This document shows positions 34,984 through 48,800 of a stretch of DNA of 64,000 bases, piece by piece. The DNA comes from Lunularia cruciata (lineage: Eukaryota > Streptophyta > Marchantiopsida > Lunulariales > Lunulariaceae): assembly GCA_948567375.1 (NCBI GenBank), contig OX419761.1, positions 48,770,243-48,834,242 of the forward strand, given 5' to 3'. The stretch's first letter is position 1; every line of letters starts with the position of its first letter. Below the pieces are notes generated by a model that was not told the DNA's origin, did not search any database, and worked only from the letters and a program-made list of their open reading frames with translations. The translations under genes were made by a program, and so were the position numbers.

Positions 34984-35323
34984 TATGTTACTTGAGGTAA
35001 ACGTCACCATGCTTATAAAGCCATTGCAGCTCAAGTATGAAAGGTATGTCAAGCATAGCTATCATTAAGCCTCCAGCATGTGCCGCCTATGTTCCAGCAT
35101 ATGAATTATAACAAAATACTTCTTGTCATAAACTTTAGCACAGATGAACCCTTTCACAAGCGGAAATTGTCTTCTCAATCAGGAGTTCTGATTCTATTGA
35201 TTGGTAAAAGGAGCTGTTTGCTATGTTGTTAGAGAAGCCCTTCTTTTTGCTGAGATCTTGCTCTCTCGTAAAACCCCTATGTTTGCCTGCTTTGTAGTGT
35301 GATCTGGTTTTGTGATTAGATCT

Positions 35324-35351
35324 CAGATACTAATATGCATATTAGTATCTG
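35324..35351. repeat. 28-bp perfect palindrome
   Basis: 'cagatactaatatg' (35324-35337) is followed without a spacer by its exact reverse complement 'catattagtatctg' (35338-35351), about 340 bp downstream of the SOS1 stop codon. Confidence 0.9.
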
Positions 35352-38300
35352 ACATCTTGGTGGTGGTGGTTGCTGAATAGGTTGGATCTCTAATCCAAGT
35401 TACGCTATCCTACAGGTTTCCTGCGATGGACGTATGTTATCAGCTTTGTTCTATTCGGCATCACGTCTGAAGTCGCACGAGTCTACATGAATTTTGACGC
35501 CAAAGCAGTATCCTCCGAAGAGGTATTGGAGGTCGATTGATGCAGTCTTGATGAGGTTTAACACGAGAGCAATACCCAGATAGATTTGGGCCGTTAGGAT
35601 GTAGTACAGAAGTGAGTTTGATGTACATCTTTGCGCCTTGGTGATTTACCCGGTTCAGGCTAAAGTTCGTAAACCCATGGTTACTTTAGTAAAAATGGTT
35701 AGCACTATCAGGTTTGTAAAATCTTTTTGAAAGGTCAGTGCTTTGATGCATTTTAATGTTGAAAATTGTTCGAGATGTCCACTAAAAAATGTAACATGAA
35801 AATTTCATAATGAGAAACGTAAGTACAGATGACTCTGGGAGGAGTCGGAGATTGTTGAACTCTCACGGTTCTGAATGAAATTGTCACGTGGAGACTAGGA
35901 GCAGCAGATATATGGATGATTTAAACATGACCTTTGGAGACAGCATGCAAATAGAAGCACTGAAGAATTAGTTTTCTGTTTTATGTTCGAAGGAGTTGAA
36001 GGTGGAAGCAAAGGGATGCTTTACTATTAGGCTTGCAGGAGGAAGCTGTCTCATTACAGACATAGGTCCCTTGATGGAAACTTCAAAATGGTTGGAGCTG
36101 GATGCGGCAAACTCATGACGGAACTCTGTCATGTATGGCCACATCTATGAATAAAGCTTAAGCATCGGCTAGCGGCCTTGAGAAAACACTAAAAATTTCA
36201 ACTGATGGAATTGTGATACAATCTAAATGTTTTGCAAGAATGCACGAGGTGCAATTCAACCACGGGCGATCAAGTGTGCTCTTAAGTGTGATCTGATGTC
36301 CCGCACAGGTGAAAACCGACATCATGATAGCCAGGTCCGTCACAATAGACAGGAAGTACCTTCATCAGTGGCTTTTCATGAAGCCTAGGCTTGCGTCTTG
36401 AGGGGTGGTTTACTTTGACCAGTGAAAACGTCTCATCTCCCACAATGTTACCCGGGATGATTCCTCGACAACTACTAGCATGAGCTTAGTGAACTAATTG
36501 GTGCAGCTTTGGTCCATTTGCAGAACGTAAATGGAAGGAGAGTGCACTCTGTTCCACATTGTAATCTTCATTGACTAGTGTCAGATGTACCTCTGAAAGT
36601 GATCCTAACGTCTGACTACTTCAGCAGGACAAGATCTATCTTGGCTTTGAATGTCAACTTGGCTAATTCATAAGGAGATCTCTCAAATGATGAAACATAC
36701 AGGGTGTCCCGCAATAAAGTTGTGGGGGTTTTTGAACGTTAATGGCCAAATGAGAAGTACCAATGCCTGTACAAGAAGTGCTTACTGGGGCCAAAGAAGC
36801 AAAGTATGAGCAAAAGTTGTGGGGTGATTTGATCCGACGACAAATCTGCCGAAAGTTGACGTGTGGCAAGCAAACCTCAGCAAAGTTGGAGGCTATTGAC
36901 GTTCACCACCTTCTGTACATGACTGTTTGATGTACTCCAGTCATGGAGACTATAGCTTACCGTATCGGAGACAGCTCACGGTAGATATGCCAAGTACAGA
37001 GCAAATTTTCTCGAACAGACAACAAGTAATGAGTGCATTTCAATTCTAGCCTGTCCAACGGTTAGTCTCGAAACAACTTCAACGTTCACGCAAGCAGCCA
37101 GCTCATGTAATGTTAATCGACCTTACAATATGTACGACTCCTGTCCCTTGCCTTCTTCCAAGTTCCAGCAAGTTCCTTCAGAGTGTTATATGGAGTGTAT
37201 GTACGTGTGTGTGTCTATATCGTACTGTACTATATGGAGGTTTTGCAGATCAGAGGATAAACTGTGGCTGCAACAATCAGCAATCCTTAATATTCCTTCG
37301 TGTGCTTCTTTATACAGTCTCGCCAATGAGCCTGTTGTCTTGAGAATGCGTGCACGCTCCTGCTCAGAAGCTCCCAGCTTGTGCTTGTGTATGATTTCCC
37401 TCGCTGCAATTATATAACGGATAGTACATTAATAATTGGGAATACGTTGCCACTGTACCGGACGATTATCGAGGATTAAAATCTCTTGCTCGGTACTTAT
37501 CGTCACTGTATTTCAACTCTGCAGTGCCAGAACATTTTGAATTCTAGGTCTACGGAAGTTGGAATGTTGGACTAGTCGAAATGTTACGCTGGGTGCGTTG
37601 AAAAGCATTTCCTTCAGATGAGGTCAATGAAAAGAATGATGAGTGAAGGTCTGAAGACGAGATAACCTACTGTAGTGAGTGTTTGGAGAAAGTCTTGATG
37701 ACATCTCGGAAGACAAAATCTCTTTCTCTACTGACTGTTCTTCGTTTGGGACTTTAAGATTGGAAGCTTCATAATCATCAGCGATGCTACGACAATATAT
37801 TTGCTTTTCCTAGTAAGTACAGTTCATCATTGGGTTGCATCATAACGTGTCTTCAACCAACCCTTGCGACCAGATCAAAGAAGACAAGGCTAAGTCAAGA
37901 GAATTTTGTCATGCAGAATGTCAACCTACCATCGGAATCAGTCAATGCCCCGTGAAAACGACCGTCTTGGGTAGTTCGAGCTTTTCCTCAAAGAGCACAT
38001 CATTCTCGCATGAAAGCGTCTGAGTCTCCACATAATCGAAGGGTAACCAGGAACTTAATAATTGTGTTATAGTTACCTCATCGCTCTTTGTCCGTCTCTG
38101 CTCACCTTCTCTGATGGTTATATCGCCGAATGAGTATAAAGACGATCTTCAGTCCAATATTTGTACTCTGCCAGTTTTGTGTTTCCCCATTAGATCTCTG
38201 AGAACGAAGGTGTTTAGAGACTGGACCTGTTACGCTGTGCACAGCATGAAAGGTGAACAATTGGCACATAAAATGTACTTCCTATTGTCCCTTGCTTCTG

Positions 38301-39842
38301 ATGTCAGTCCCACAAAGGCTGTGGGAAACCTTGACGACGGCAGGATATTCCAGGGAAACCACTGTATGTACTGTACCACTGGAGTCATGAAAGCAAACGT
38401 TAGAAACGTGCGACAGCCTCTTCTTCTCTTCAGCTTTGCGGCCCAAGATCATAGGACAATACAGCAGAACAAGCCCCAAAGCTCCGAGCCATTTTGAAAT
38501 AACCTCCAGCACACTTTTAGAGTAATGATTGAACTACTGAAACAGAGGGCATCAGTGCATTGCTCTCATCTCTATGCTTATTCGTGGGAGTTTGTAATCC
38601 TTTACTCCTCTTACAAGGAAAAGAATATGTACGTTCTTAACGGTTAACATGATTTTGTTTCTGGGTATATGGATCGACATGATTCCGTTGTTGGAGTAGA
38701 CACACATTGTGGAATTTCGTTCTCAGGTTACAGTACTTGCATCGAATTGCAGAAGATCGATTTAAGATGTAGGACTCTAGATACTTCCTTACAGAGAATA
38801 AATTCGGAACTCCAGCTCACACTCCTCAATCTTAAGGCTTCATCTGGACATTCGATTTAGGTGAGCAGGACGTTGATTCCTACTCTCACAGCGATGAGGA
38901 AAAGTCGCCGAACGTTAGAAATGCGTAACGACTGTGAAAGTTGACCTTCATATTCTCGAAAGGGTGAAGGCAGATATCCAAGGTAACAGAAGGAATAGAG
39001 CAATGCTAGCTTACAGAGAATTTACATCCAGTCAAATGCGTTGGATAGAAAAATTCTGCACAGTAAACAACGAACTAAACTAACTCCCCATCTTCTGTTT
39101 GTCTACAGAACCACTGGTACGGAAGTGGAAATCTGTGGGACAAACTTGTACAGTAAGTAACACATGTGTCTAATAACTCACATGAAGCCTGAATTGAATT
39201 TGCACGAGCTACATTCACAAAATTGACACCCTCAAGTCTCAAGAAAGAAGTAGGCAGAGATCCTCGTCTCCTTTCATGGCCTTCATGCCCAGTTGTTCTT
39301 GTTCTTGTTGATGAGTACGACTGATCTGATCTAGCATGCTTCACAGCTCACCCTCTCCCTTGTCTTGAGCTTCCAGGCTTTCACTGTTAGGATTCCGTCT
39401 CCCTTGTCTCCTAGTTTCTTCCATGTCCCTTAACTTTTGGTATTCTTGAATGAAACTAATCAGTCATTCATCCAGTTTGTGTCTCCCACCTTAGCTAATG
39501 ATGCTGCTCCAACAACACCCGTTACAACGCTGCCCCCAAGACAGACAGAAACATCAGTCGCTAAATGGGATCTCTGAGATCCCAATACCGCAACAAACGG
39601 TTGTTTTGTAATATCAGGCTCGTCTTGTCAACGTGTTTCTATTTCTCACTTCAGTCCAACAACAATTCATCGACGACTCTCTCGCCCTTGCATCCTTCAC
39701 CACTCACTCTACGGTCGGTTATACTGAAACAGCCATGAAAAGCTTGAACCACCGTCACAAACAGTACACTAATTCTCAACCAAACAAAATTCGAACCTCT
39801 GAAACTTTTCGACGAAGTCTTATGCCCAGCTCTCATCTCCCT

Positions 39843-39875
39843 CGATGCAAGTGAGTCTTATAATCACTTGCATCG
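39843..39875. repeat. 12-bp-arm inverted repeat
   Basis: 'cgatgcaagtga' (39843-39854) and 'tcacttgcatcg' (39864-39875) flank a 9-nt loop in non-coding sequence. Confidence 0.8.
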
Positions 39876-42632
39876 GGGGATTCTAATTCTACCCCCTCCA
39901 CTGCAGGAGCTGTGATGCATCAAACAACCTTCTCTTCGACTAGTCAAAATCACACCGCCTTTATCAGGCAGGCACAGGAGGACGAGTTCCTTCAAATCTC
40001 TTGTCCTTCTTCTCTCAGGCCGTGTCGACATGTGATTCATAAAGCACTCTTTATGAAACTGAAACGTATGCCAACCAAGTTAGCTAAGTTAACTTTTGGG
40101 AGGAGGTGGTGAGTTTTTATGGGATTAATCTATTGTTGTTGATGTTGACGTTGTCGTCTATATGACCCTTAGTGGTGCAAGAATTTGCCAAAAAGAACAA
40201 CAGATTGTAAAATATTTGCACTTTTAACGACGGAACAATAAATAGACTATTCTCATGAATTTATACTCAAAACAAATGAATAAACTGATGAGTGACATAT
40301 TTGCATTCATCGATCTGATCCTCTCTTTTTTTGGGGGTTGTTAAACAGAACAATGATGATCACATAAGTATCGAAAGTTTTCAATATGATGTTTCAAGGG
40401 ATAATGATACTAATGAGGTTGTAAAGACACTATTGGTTATTGTTATTTTAACCAATGATCTTCACACTTATGGCCTTTCTGGATTTGCTGTTTCTGGAAG
40501 GTGCTAAGATAAAGGTTAAAGAACAATCGAGATCTAACAGCAAGCCATTGAATAGGGTCATGTATTTAGCTGAATATAAATAATTTGTTGGAAAGGCAGG
40601 TGAATGACATCCAGATGAGAACGAAGTTTCACATCTAAGAGAGATTGAATGGATAATATATATAAAAATTTGGAGGTTAGATTTCATGCTAATTAACGTC
40701 GTTCTTTTCTTTTCTGGAGGAAACAACCTCCTGATGATGGAGTGAGGAGAACACTATTTGGTTGAAGATTTCGGTATACCTCCCTCATCAGTTATATGGA
40801 TGATTATGCTTCCAAATTTTGTAGGGTATTTCTTCTTACTAAAAATAATTTTACTTACACTTGAAAGTAGTTTGAAGGAAAACGCACATCAAGCAACTAT
40901 TTTGCGGTTAATGGTATCCTGGATCAAGTTTCCTAATTGGAAATTGCAATTACACAATTTTTGATTATAAAATTCTTTTGGATGATGTATAGGAAAGAGA
41001 TAGACATCATAATATATCAATTATTCTTTATGTCGAAGTGTATTAAAAACCCAATTTTCTCCCAAGATTTGAACTTGAGAACTGAGTTTGAAATATGTGG
41101 AATCAAAATTTGACTTTGCCTCTTTTAACTTAAAAATGATTCAACCCAAAATTATCAAACATTTTCTATGTCATCTGCTTTCTCAATTTTTATGTTTAGA
41201 TTTTTTATTATTAGTCGCGTTTAATGAAAATGATTAATTTCTAAATGGTCGATCCACATGCTAATTTGAAATTTGTGGACATGAGGTTGAATGAAAGTCA
41301 AAGTAACTTCATGGGCTCTTTGACTAGAGGTGAAATTTAGTTTTCAAACGCTGTACATGGTTATACCCCAAGAGACAGCAGCTCTGTTAGTACAATACAG
41401 TACGTAGGTTGGTCCGTAGGATCACGAAGGACATGCTGATGCTATCATCACATACGTACATACAAGAATATGGTTCTCATCGGCTGTCAAAAGAAAATAC
41501 CCAATCAAATTTGCACGGCTCAATAGCGCCCATGATTCCGCATACGTATCTCGTGATGAGGAAAGTATGCCAGAAAATTCAAATCTAACGGCTTGAAACA
41601 CAAGTAGATGAAATCCAACGGATGTGAAAGGAGTCAGTCCATGTTGACCACTTTGACTGTATCGCAACCCTCATGCCGAAATCTGACGAGCTGGCAGGAA
41701 AAACTACGCGTATACGGTACGATGTACCATATCGAGATTCCGTCGCCATGGATGCCGTGGTTTTGTTCTGCTCCCATGCTTTCGGGGAAAGTAGGCGAAA
41801 ACAAGCGTGGCAGCGCACTTTTCGGGTTCCACAACGGTGGGCGTTGCCGTGTATACGTGGAGAATCTGGCAGGCAGATCGATGGATGCTTTTCGAAATGT
41901 GATTGTGTGCGACGTTCAATTCGATCGGATTCGTGTTCATCAAGTCAAGTTGGTGGGATGAATGCGGACAGAAAGGATTTCGCGGTAGACTCTGCGGCGG
42001 TGAAAAGATTCCCCTCTTTAACGTGAAACTATATCGAGTATCACGAAGAGTTATCCGTAAATTGGTCCGATCAAATGACCCCGGTTTTGAGACGTTGGCG
42101 TAAGGGATGAAATTCTAGGAAGAGCAAATCTAGGGCTTCTCGATTTTGAGTTTTCGTTTTGTTCCTGCGTCATTGCAGAACGAAGAAGACATATCAATCT
42201 GATTTCTGATTTCTGAAAATTCCCGGCATCATCCACAATAGAGATGAAACCTGTTTGTACAATGCCCTGACTTCTAGGGTCGACATGATTCTAATGGTCA
42301 CGGGTAACGCCTACTGTATCACGTTTTATCAGTACCTTGCATCAATACCGGGAAATTTTTGAGTTAGCGCAATTTATCACCAGGTGGGATCCTGGCCAGA
42401 AGATGAACCTCTCCCTCTCTGAGAAGAGACGCTGGGAAGTTTTCATTCGCATAGGGTAAGAAGGAGATAGGAGGGAGATAGGATTGGGGGTGACGCTGAA
42501 GGCATCTTCAGTCCTCGACTTTTCTTGGCACTAAATTCGAAAGTCCTAATGAAATCTCTCGTCAGTAACAGGATTTATGTTCGATTAATATCTAAAGGTC
42601 TGTGACATTTGAATGTGCTCAGCCTTTCGGGG

Positions 42633-42830
42633 AAAAAAGGCGACCGCGTAGGAAAAATGAAGGATGGGAAGACCCCATCAAGCCGTACAAGGGAGAGACA
42701 AAAAAGGTAACATGGGGCTAAGCCCCAATAGAGTCTGTATGAGAAATCAGCCTTTCTACTCGTGAAAAAAGGTAACATGGGGCTAAGCCCCAATAGAGTC
42801 TGTATGAGAAATCAGCCTTTCTACTCGTGA
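42633..42830 (-). mobile_element. LINE 3' end with tandem 65-bp duplication
   Basis: On the + strand the stretch 42633-42745 nearly duplicates 4557-4670 ('aaggatgggaagaccccatc', 'ggctaagccccaatagagtc'), so it is a minus-oriented copy of the same LINE 3' UTR. The segment with 'ggtaacatggggctaagccc' is repeated after 65 bp (42706 and 42771). No coding part is attached. Confidence 0.75.
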
Positions 42831-45800
42831 ACAGAGGAATTACTTGAACATGTCTCTTTCGTCAAGTTTCATCGCAGGTCATCTGATTCTACGCGGAATG
42901 CCGCAGCTTCGTTTAGGGACTTTTGTGCCTGTCAAATGAGACGTTGACGTCAACACATTCGCGTCGACATCGAAGAAGTTCAACGGCTTCTCTGCAGCTC
43001 TTAACACACGGTATGCGCACACACACTAGAATGTTGGAGTTTACAAGCTCTGACATCTCACTCAACCATGTCACAGACTCTGACAAAGGTACCTACAGAT
43101 GCAGTCAGATTTTCAGTTCACATGAAAATTGTATTGCCAATCAGTGCTGGTCACGCTAATACCATTTATAACCCGACGCTGTCAATGGGTTCCCCATGAA
43201 CATCCCGGTAGACGTAGGTAACCCTGGTTCCATGTAGATAATAACGAACTCTGAGAGTTCCGCATGTTCATGTGCAACATTCGAGGACTTACGATCCTCA
43301 TATTCGATGATTAGGTTTATGAACTATTAGAACGAAACTTCTGAGGATTAGTTATACACGTGTACTTGCTGACCTGCGATTTGACGCACGATTCATACGT
43401 ACAAAGTCATAGTAAAAGTTTGTGATCTCACTCAAGAGGCTCAAACCCACAGCAGATCACATCTCTCACCAAAGCAATCCCACCTAGAATCATAAAATAT
43501 TCAGAAAGAAAAATTTCACAACGTGTTAACTTTCTTCCAGTCCAGTCGGGGCCTTCTCCAACTAACCACGCTTCGGGAGAAGAGAGGTAAAGGTTAGGTC
43601 AGATTCAGATACGGTAATCAGGTGGTGAGATTCTCGGACTAAGTTGTTGTGTGCACATTCCGGGCCCTGATAGCGGTTCCCTCACGTTTCATAAGCTGGT
43701 GGTTAAGAGCTTTGTCAACCGAGACACCTTAATTCAAATGATTTAAAAACCATTTGCACTGGCAGCGTATCTGTGAATAGTCCGTTCATTTCTGCGCTCT
43801 CCTACGATAGTCAGAAGCTGGCCCTGAGTTAAATAGATGCAACAAGCACTGTCGACGAGTTTTTGTCAACTTCTTGAGGATGAGGAGTAGTGAATACGCG
43901 CATATTCGAAAAGGAGAATGATCGAGAGGAGTCAAAATGACCACGTAATCCGCCCGAGGACTGGGAGAAGGCAGCAGTAAGGAGGCCAATCGATTGGATC
44001 GAGCGAGAACTTGTTTTGCCCTGAATGGCCCTGATAGAGGCCACATGGAACCCATATTGAGTTGATGTAATGCTGATGCAAATCAAATCATGATATCAGA
44101 CCTTTCTCCCCTGTGTCTGCACGAACAGGGCAGAGCTACCACAAACAACCCGATACTACAGTTGACATTGATACTATTTGGTATGCATGGGACTACAAAG
44201 CAGGAAGGCAGACATACAAATTCTGTCATATGAAGCTAAAGTGGTATAGGAGCTTTCGGTGGGCCCTTGGACTGGTATTGCGTTTCTCGAGTATCTGGCA
44301 GCTCAACAGTATTTTCTAAGTACCGTAATACATAAAGTATGACATCCCATTCCCCATCTCACTTTGTGGTTTAAGGTTGTGCCCTTGGGATGCGCACTTA
44401 CCTTTACGTATTACTGTTGCAAAGAATTTGAACGAAAGCATGACAAATCATGACCATTACCTAGTGTCTAAGCTTTCAGATCAAGAGTTCTGAGTGGAAC
44501 AAAGACTGGAGTTGAAAGATAAAAAGGAGAGAGGGGTGAACGACTACAGGGCTAGACTCCTGAGCTTGTTACATTGTTACGGGAAAGAGGTCAACGGCAA
44601 AGCACTGCTTCAAAATTTAGAAAGCTGTTTGCCAATCATGTTTATAACTGCCTACACCAGCTGTTCCCAACATAACATCGAAGATCTCATTGAAAAAGTG
44701 TTTGTTTGGTATGGTTTAAGGGTATGGAGTGGAGGGACGGGGAGCTGACGTGGGTGGTAGTTACGGATAAATTAAAGTCTTAGTATTCAACTTACTGTTG
44801 TTATAGGTGTTAGAGGTGTGGCTTTTTTTGGGTATTGGTGCACCCAAATCCCAAACCGAAAGCTTGATCGAGCGAAGAAAGCAATGGTTGTTGCAAACCA
44901 GGAATTCGAATTGGTCTCATCCAAACCGGTATGAACTTTCAAGTGAATTACGGCAAAACCACGAAGCTGTGAAAGAATCGTTGTATTGCTATCGAACGGT
45001 AAAAAGCTTGGAGATATTTCCTTGAAGTACCCTCAACATTCCACGTAGCTCCAGAATGCAGCGCTCCGTAACATATGATGAGGAAAACCTGAGCTTTGAC
45101 AAGGAGAACTGATATGACAGGTCCTATGAATAAGCTGGTGATCATGGAAGATGACAACACAATCATTGAAGTAGGTATCCGTAGTATACCACTGTATACA
45201 GTGGTGCAAAAATGGAAGAACACTGTTGTTGTTTCTCTCTCTGAGAACAAGATTCGAAGTACTGTAACAACCTCGCATACTGTACATGTCTCTGCTTGCA
45301 TCTTCAATCATAGAATTGGTAAATCTTCAATTTGTACACCGAGCACAGTGGCACCCCGCACGGTCCCTTCTGGTGATTTGAACGACCTAATACAGTACGG
45401 ATACAGTAGACTTGGAATAGAATCTGAGGTTATGGTGATCTACTGTATACCAAGGAAGTATAGTACAAATACTAGTTAGCCAATACAAAGTTATTGAGTC
45501 CTCAGGTTAGCCGTATATGGAGAGCTATGGTGCATAGAATAAGCTAGGCTGAATAATCAATTGCCTTTACAGTAGTAGCTACTCTGAGAACCAGCGTAAG
45601 AAGATGCGGAGTCCCCTGCAGTCTCTATGAACTTCAATTTCACTCTTGGCGCTTCTCGAATGTGTCAGATTGAAATTGATGATTGATATGGAAGAGTACA
45701 GTGGATGTCAAAAGAGCAAGGAACTGCCGCCATTATGATGAAAAGAACCTAAGATCGATGCTTCCTCGTTTTGAGCTCCTGAGAATGCTTCGGTAGCTTG

Positions 45801-48800
45801 TAGCTTTAGTATAGTTTTCGGCTGCGCACTGTGCGAAGAGAAAGAAGGGGGAGGGCTCACTGCATTCCTAACCATGAGATGTCTGAAATGCTGATTGCGT
45901 GCCATAGCAATACTCATAGCAATCAAAACGTTTGGTAGACTAAGCAGTTTCTAGAGGTAGATTCTGCAACTCATTTGAGGGCTACTCTTGGATATTTGTA
46001 CCTCAACGAGAGCTGTGAACTTGTACCCCAAATAAAACATGGCATCGAGATTGTCAAGCCGGCCTTAGCCATGGAGTGGCAGCTTAGAGTGGTCATCACT
46101 GTCAGGTGTTAATAATTCTGAGTATATACAAATAATGTATATTGGGTCCGTGAGAACCGTCAACCCTGGGGAGTAGCATAACGGGAAGACGAGAGGAAGC
46201 ACTAAGTACCGTACTACTACTGTACTCACCTTGTATCAATCAATCCTTACTGACCCATTACCATAATGATAAGTATGGACTCACCGACCTCGACTCTACA
46301 GTATCCTGACCCCTACTCGCTCTACGTCCTGCTCCTGCAAGCCAGCCTCAATCACATATATTGCTTAGCACACAAGCAGTGAAGATTGAAGTCTACTGGC
46401 CTCTCCTCCTCCCGTACTTCGCTCTAGAGTACGTAACTTGTAACTCGCATTCTCCATTCAAGTTCCTAGAGCAGTGCTTTTACATCAGGTCCATGAAACA
46501 CGTACCAGTGTTGTACCAAGCACTATTAATTATGCTTTCAGGGCGTGTTCACTGGTAATAGGAGAGGAGCTTGGAGTTGCAGCCTTTCCACCTTCATTCT
46601 TATTATTAGTACTAGTACTCTATGGTGGTTAGGGGATGGCGTGCTCTCTGCGTTCTTATCTTGAACCTAAGATGAGACAACATGAAACTGCGTGACATTT
46701 GAACAGAATGATCCGGATTCGATACGAGGAAGATCCCCTCTTCAGCTCGTGAAATGTGTGCAACCGACCAAGAAAGAAGGTTAAGTTTTGGCTTTCCAAC
46801 ATCATTCTCCTTCTCGGAGAAGAGAATATCCTCAACTAACTTCGAGCAAACTCCTGTAACAACCCGTTTCTCTACTCTAAAAAGCTCTTGTCTGAATCAA
46901 TTGTATAAACGTTTAAAGTTCACAGTCGGTTCACTTATCTATCATTATCTATAACGAGGTATAGGTGTACCATGGTTACGCCGAAGAGAGACAACTTGAA
47001 GTTTGAGTTGCATCCGTAACCAGGGTACATAGGTCTTCGGCTCTTGGACACATTCAGGTAATCAAAGGCGGCGCTGACAGAGAGAGCTTTCGTGACCGTA
47101 GACGGAGTCACAATGACTTGAAAGGCATCGTGAGACGTTACTGACTCTGTGGCGGCCCATACAGTATTCCATTCAATACAATTTGTCGTGCCCCTCTGTG
47201 GTCATATGGAAGGACATGGAGATTGTTGTCATTCAGGAAACGAACTGCGGCTTGCCTGTCTTTATCTTTTTCTGAAAAGAAGCTGGGGTAGTGTGCTACA
47301 GAGGAGCGAAAGTGTAGAAATCGAAAGGAGAGAAAAGGATGGACCCGCAGCAAAGCAATACAAGTCAGTCCGATAAACACGATGCAATATTATGGTGTTG
47401 GCAAGCAGTCTATGGCCGGGATATCTGTGATGGCTGGACTAACATTAGCGAAACCGGTACTGCTCCTGTGTGCTGTAACGCCGTTCATTGACAGTCCTGT
47501 TGACTCATATATGTCCTTCCTTGTTGAGATGGCCCGTGAGCTATATCTTTTGGCTTGGCCGGTGGGTAACTAGATGGGCTTCCTGCTTCTTGGGCCCAAG
47601 GAAGAAGAATATGGTAGATAAAACAAGGGACGTGGGGGAGAGGACGGATGGTACCGAATTGTGCATGTATGAAAATCTCCAGGTGTCCAAGTGATATCCC
47701 GCACCAAAAATTGGTCGGGGAAAGTAAGGGCGTTTTCTGCTGCTGCAGCGCTAATCCCAAACTTCCCGGCACCAAGCAGCGTAGCCTAGATCTAGGTACT
47801 TCTTTCACATTACTACAGTATGAGCCATGTATCACTTATTGGCCTCATTCGATTTGAAGTTTCCAGAGTTTTTGAAACGAGGCTCATTAGACAAGACGTC
47901 TATCGAAGACAAGTTTTTTTCCTTCCCCAGGAGCACTGTACAACTCATCCAAACAAGAGCGATGTTTTTGCAAGCGACTAATTTAGATCGGGCCACCGTT
48001 CCAGGAAACTAGCCATACGTCAAGCCTTCCAACAGCAAACCTCTATCTACCGGTAGGTCCAAGGAGAGGGAAAAGACGTGGAAAGTGATCGCGTTGCTTT
48101 CTGAAGGGGGTTGAGGAATTGCTGGGAGATGCCAAGCGTAATAACATACGATTTTCTTATTCCACCTATGGAAATGACATCACTGGAACGAGTAAAAGAG
48201 GGCAAACAAACTACTACCTGGATATGGAACGCTGAGGAAAATAATAAATGCAATGGGGCAATAGGAATGGAGATAGATCCTTGGGACCCATGTCAGTAAC
48301 TCAGCTCATCCGGTGTTGTACCAGAAGCGCCTATCAGATATGTCCACGAGGATTAAATGGAGTCAGAAGGAGGCTTCACCCATATCGACTCTAAACATAA
48401 GGTAAGCTTGCAATAAATGTCAAACACCTCCCAAATCTCAACCGATAGAAATCGATTTAGCTCGAAATCTTCTTAGACAGGACACCACTGGGGACTTCCC
48501 CACATACAGTGCTTTCTTTCTCGGGGGTCTCGTTGGGCTGTCTGCAAGCCCGCTACAGTAGAGAACGTGCAGAAGAAACGCTGCAGCCCGACGATCCGTA
48601 GAAAAGATATTTGGCCTTATCTTCTACCATCAAACGATTTGGGAAACAGAGACCTATTAATGCAATAGATCGGTAGATACTCTTAAGGTTGAACCAGTTT
48701 AACGCTAACCGAAGTTAACACGAGAATCCTGAGGGCAGCTTGAGTCATTGAGATATTTCACAAACAGCCAAAGGAAAATAGAACCGGTGCTGATCATGGA

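Larger units (their letters stand above)
34984..42632. other. SOS1 downstream intergenic region; no recognised gene
   Basis: The SOS1 3' UTR must begin here, but no canonical AATAAA is evident in the first few hundred bases. Frames of up to about 127 codons (e.g. 38114-38497, 41608-41961) resemble nothing I know. Overlapping frames on both strands at 41550-42110 reflect fewer stops in slightly GC-richer sequence. The stretch 40140-41300 is AT-rich. Confidence 0.4.

Noticed and set aside
36697-36730. 'acagggtgtcccgcaataaa', resembling a Tc1/mariner-type terminal repeat
   Set aside because: No inverted partner, no TA duplication and no transposase frame were found nearby; the short minus frame 36663-36869 is not convincing.
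40448-40964. Possible copia RNase H remnant (frames near 'EDFGIPPSSVI' and 'KENAHQATI')
   Set aside because: The similarity needs several assumed frameshifts and no catalytic residues are identifiable.
41550-42110. Overlapping open frames on both strands in a slightly GC-richer stretch
   Set aside because: None resembles a known protein. Open frames on both strands over the same bases point to low stop density rather than a gene.
44494-44748. 84-codon + frame with a plausible-looking N-terminus
   Set aside because: The first codon is TGG-adjacent sequence without context, there is no domain, and the frame ends in low-complexity GT-rich sequence.
45096-45479. 127-codon + frame
   Set aside because: No recognisable domain, signal or neighbours; rich in the TACAGTA-type motif, and likely chance.
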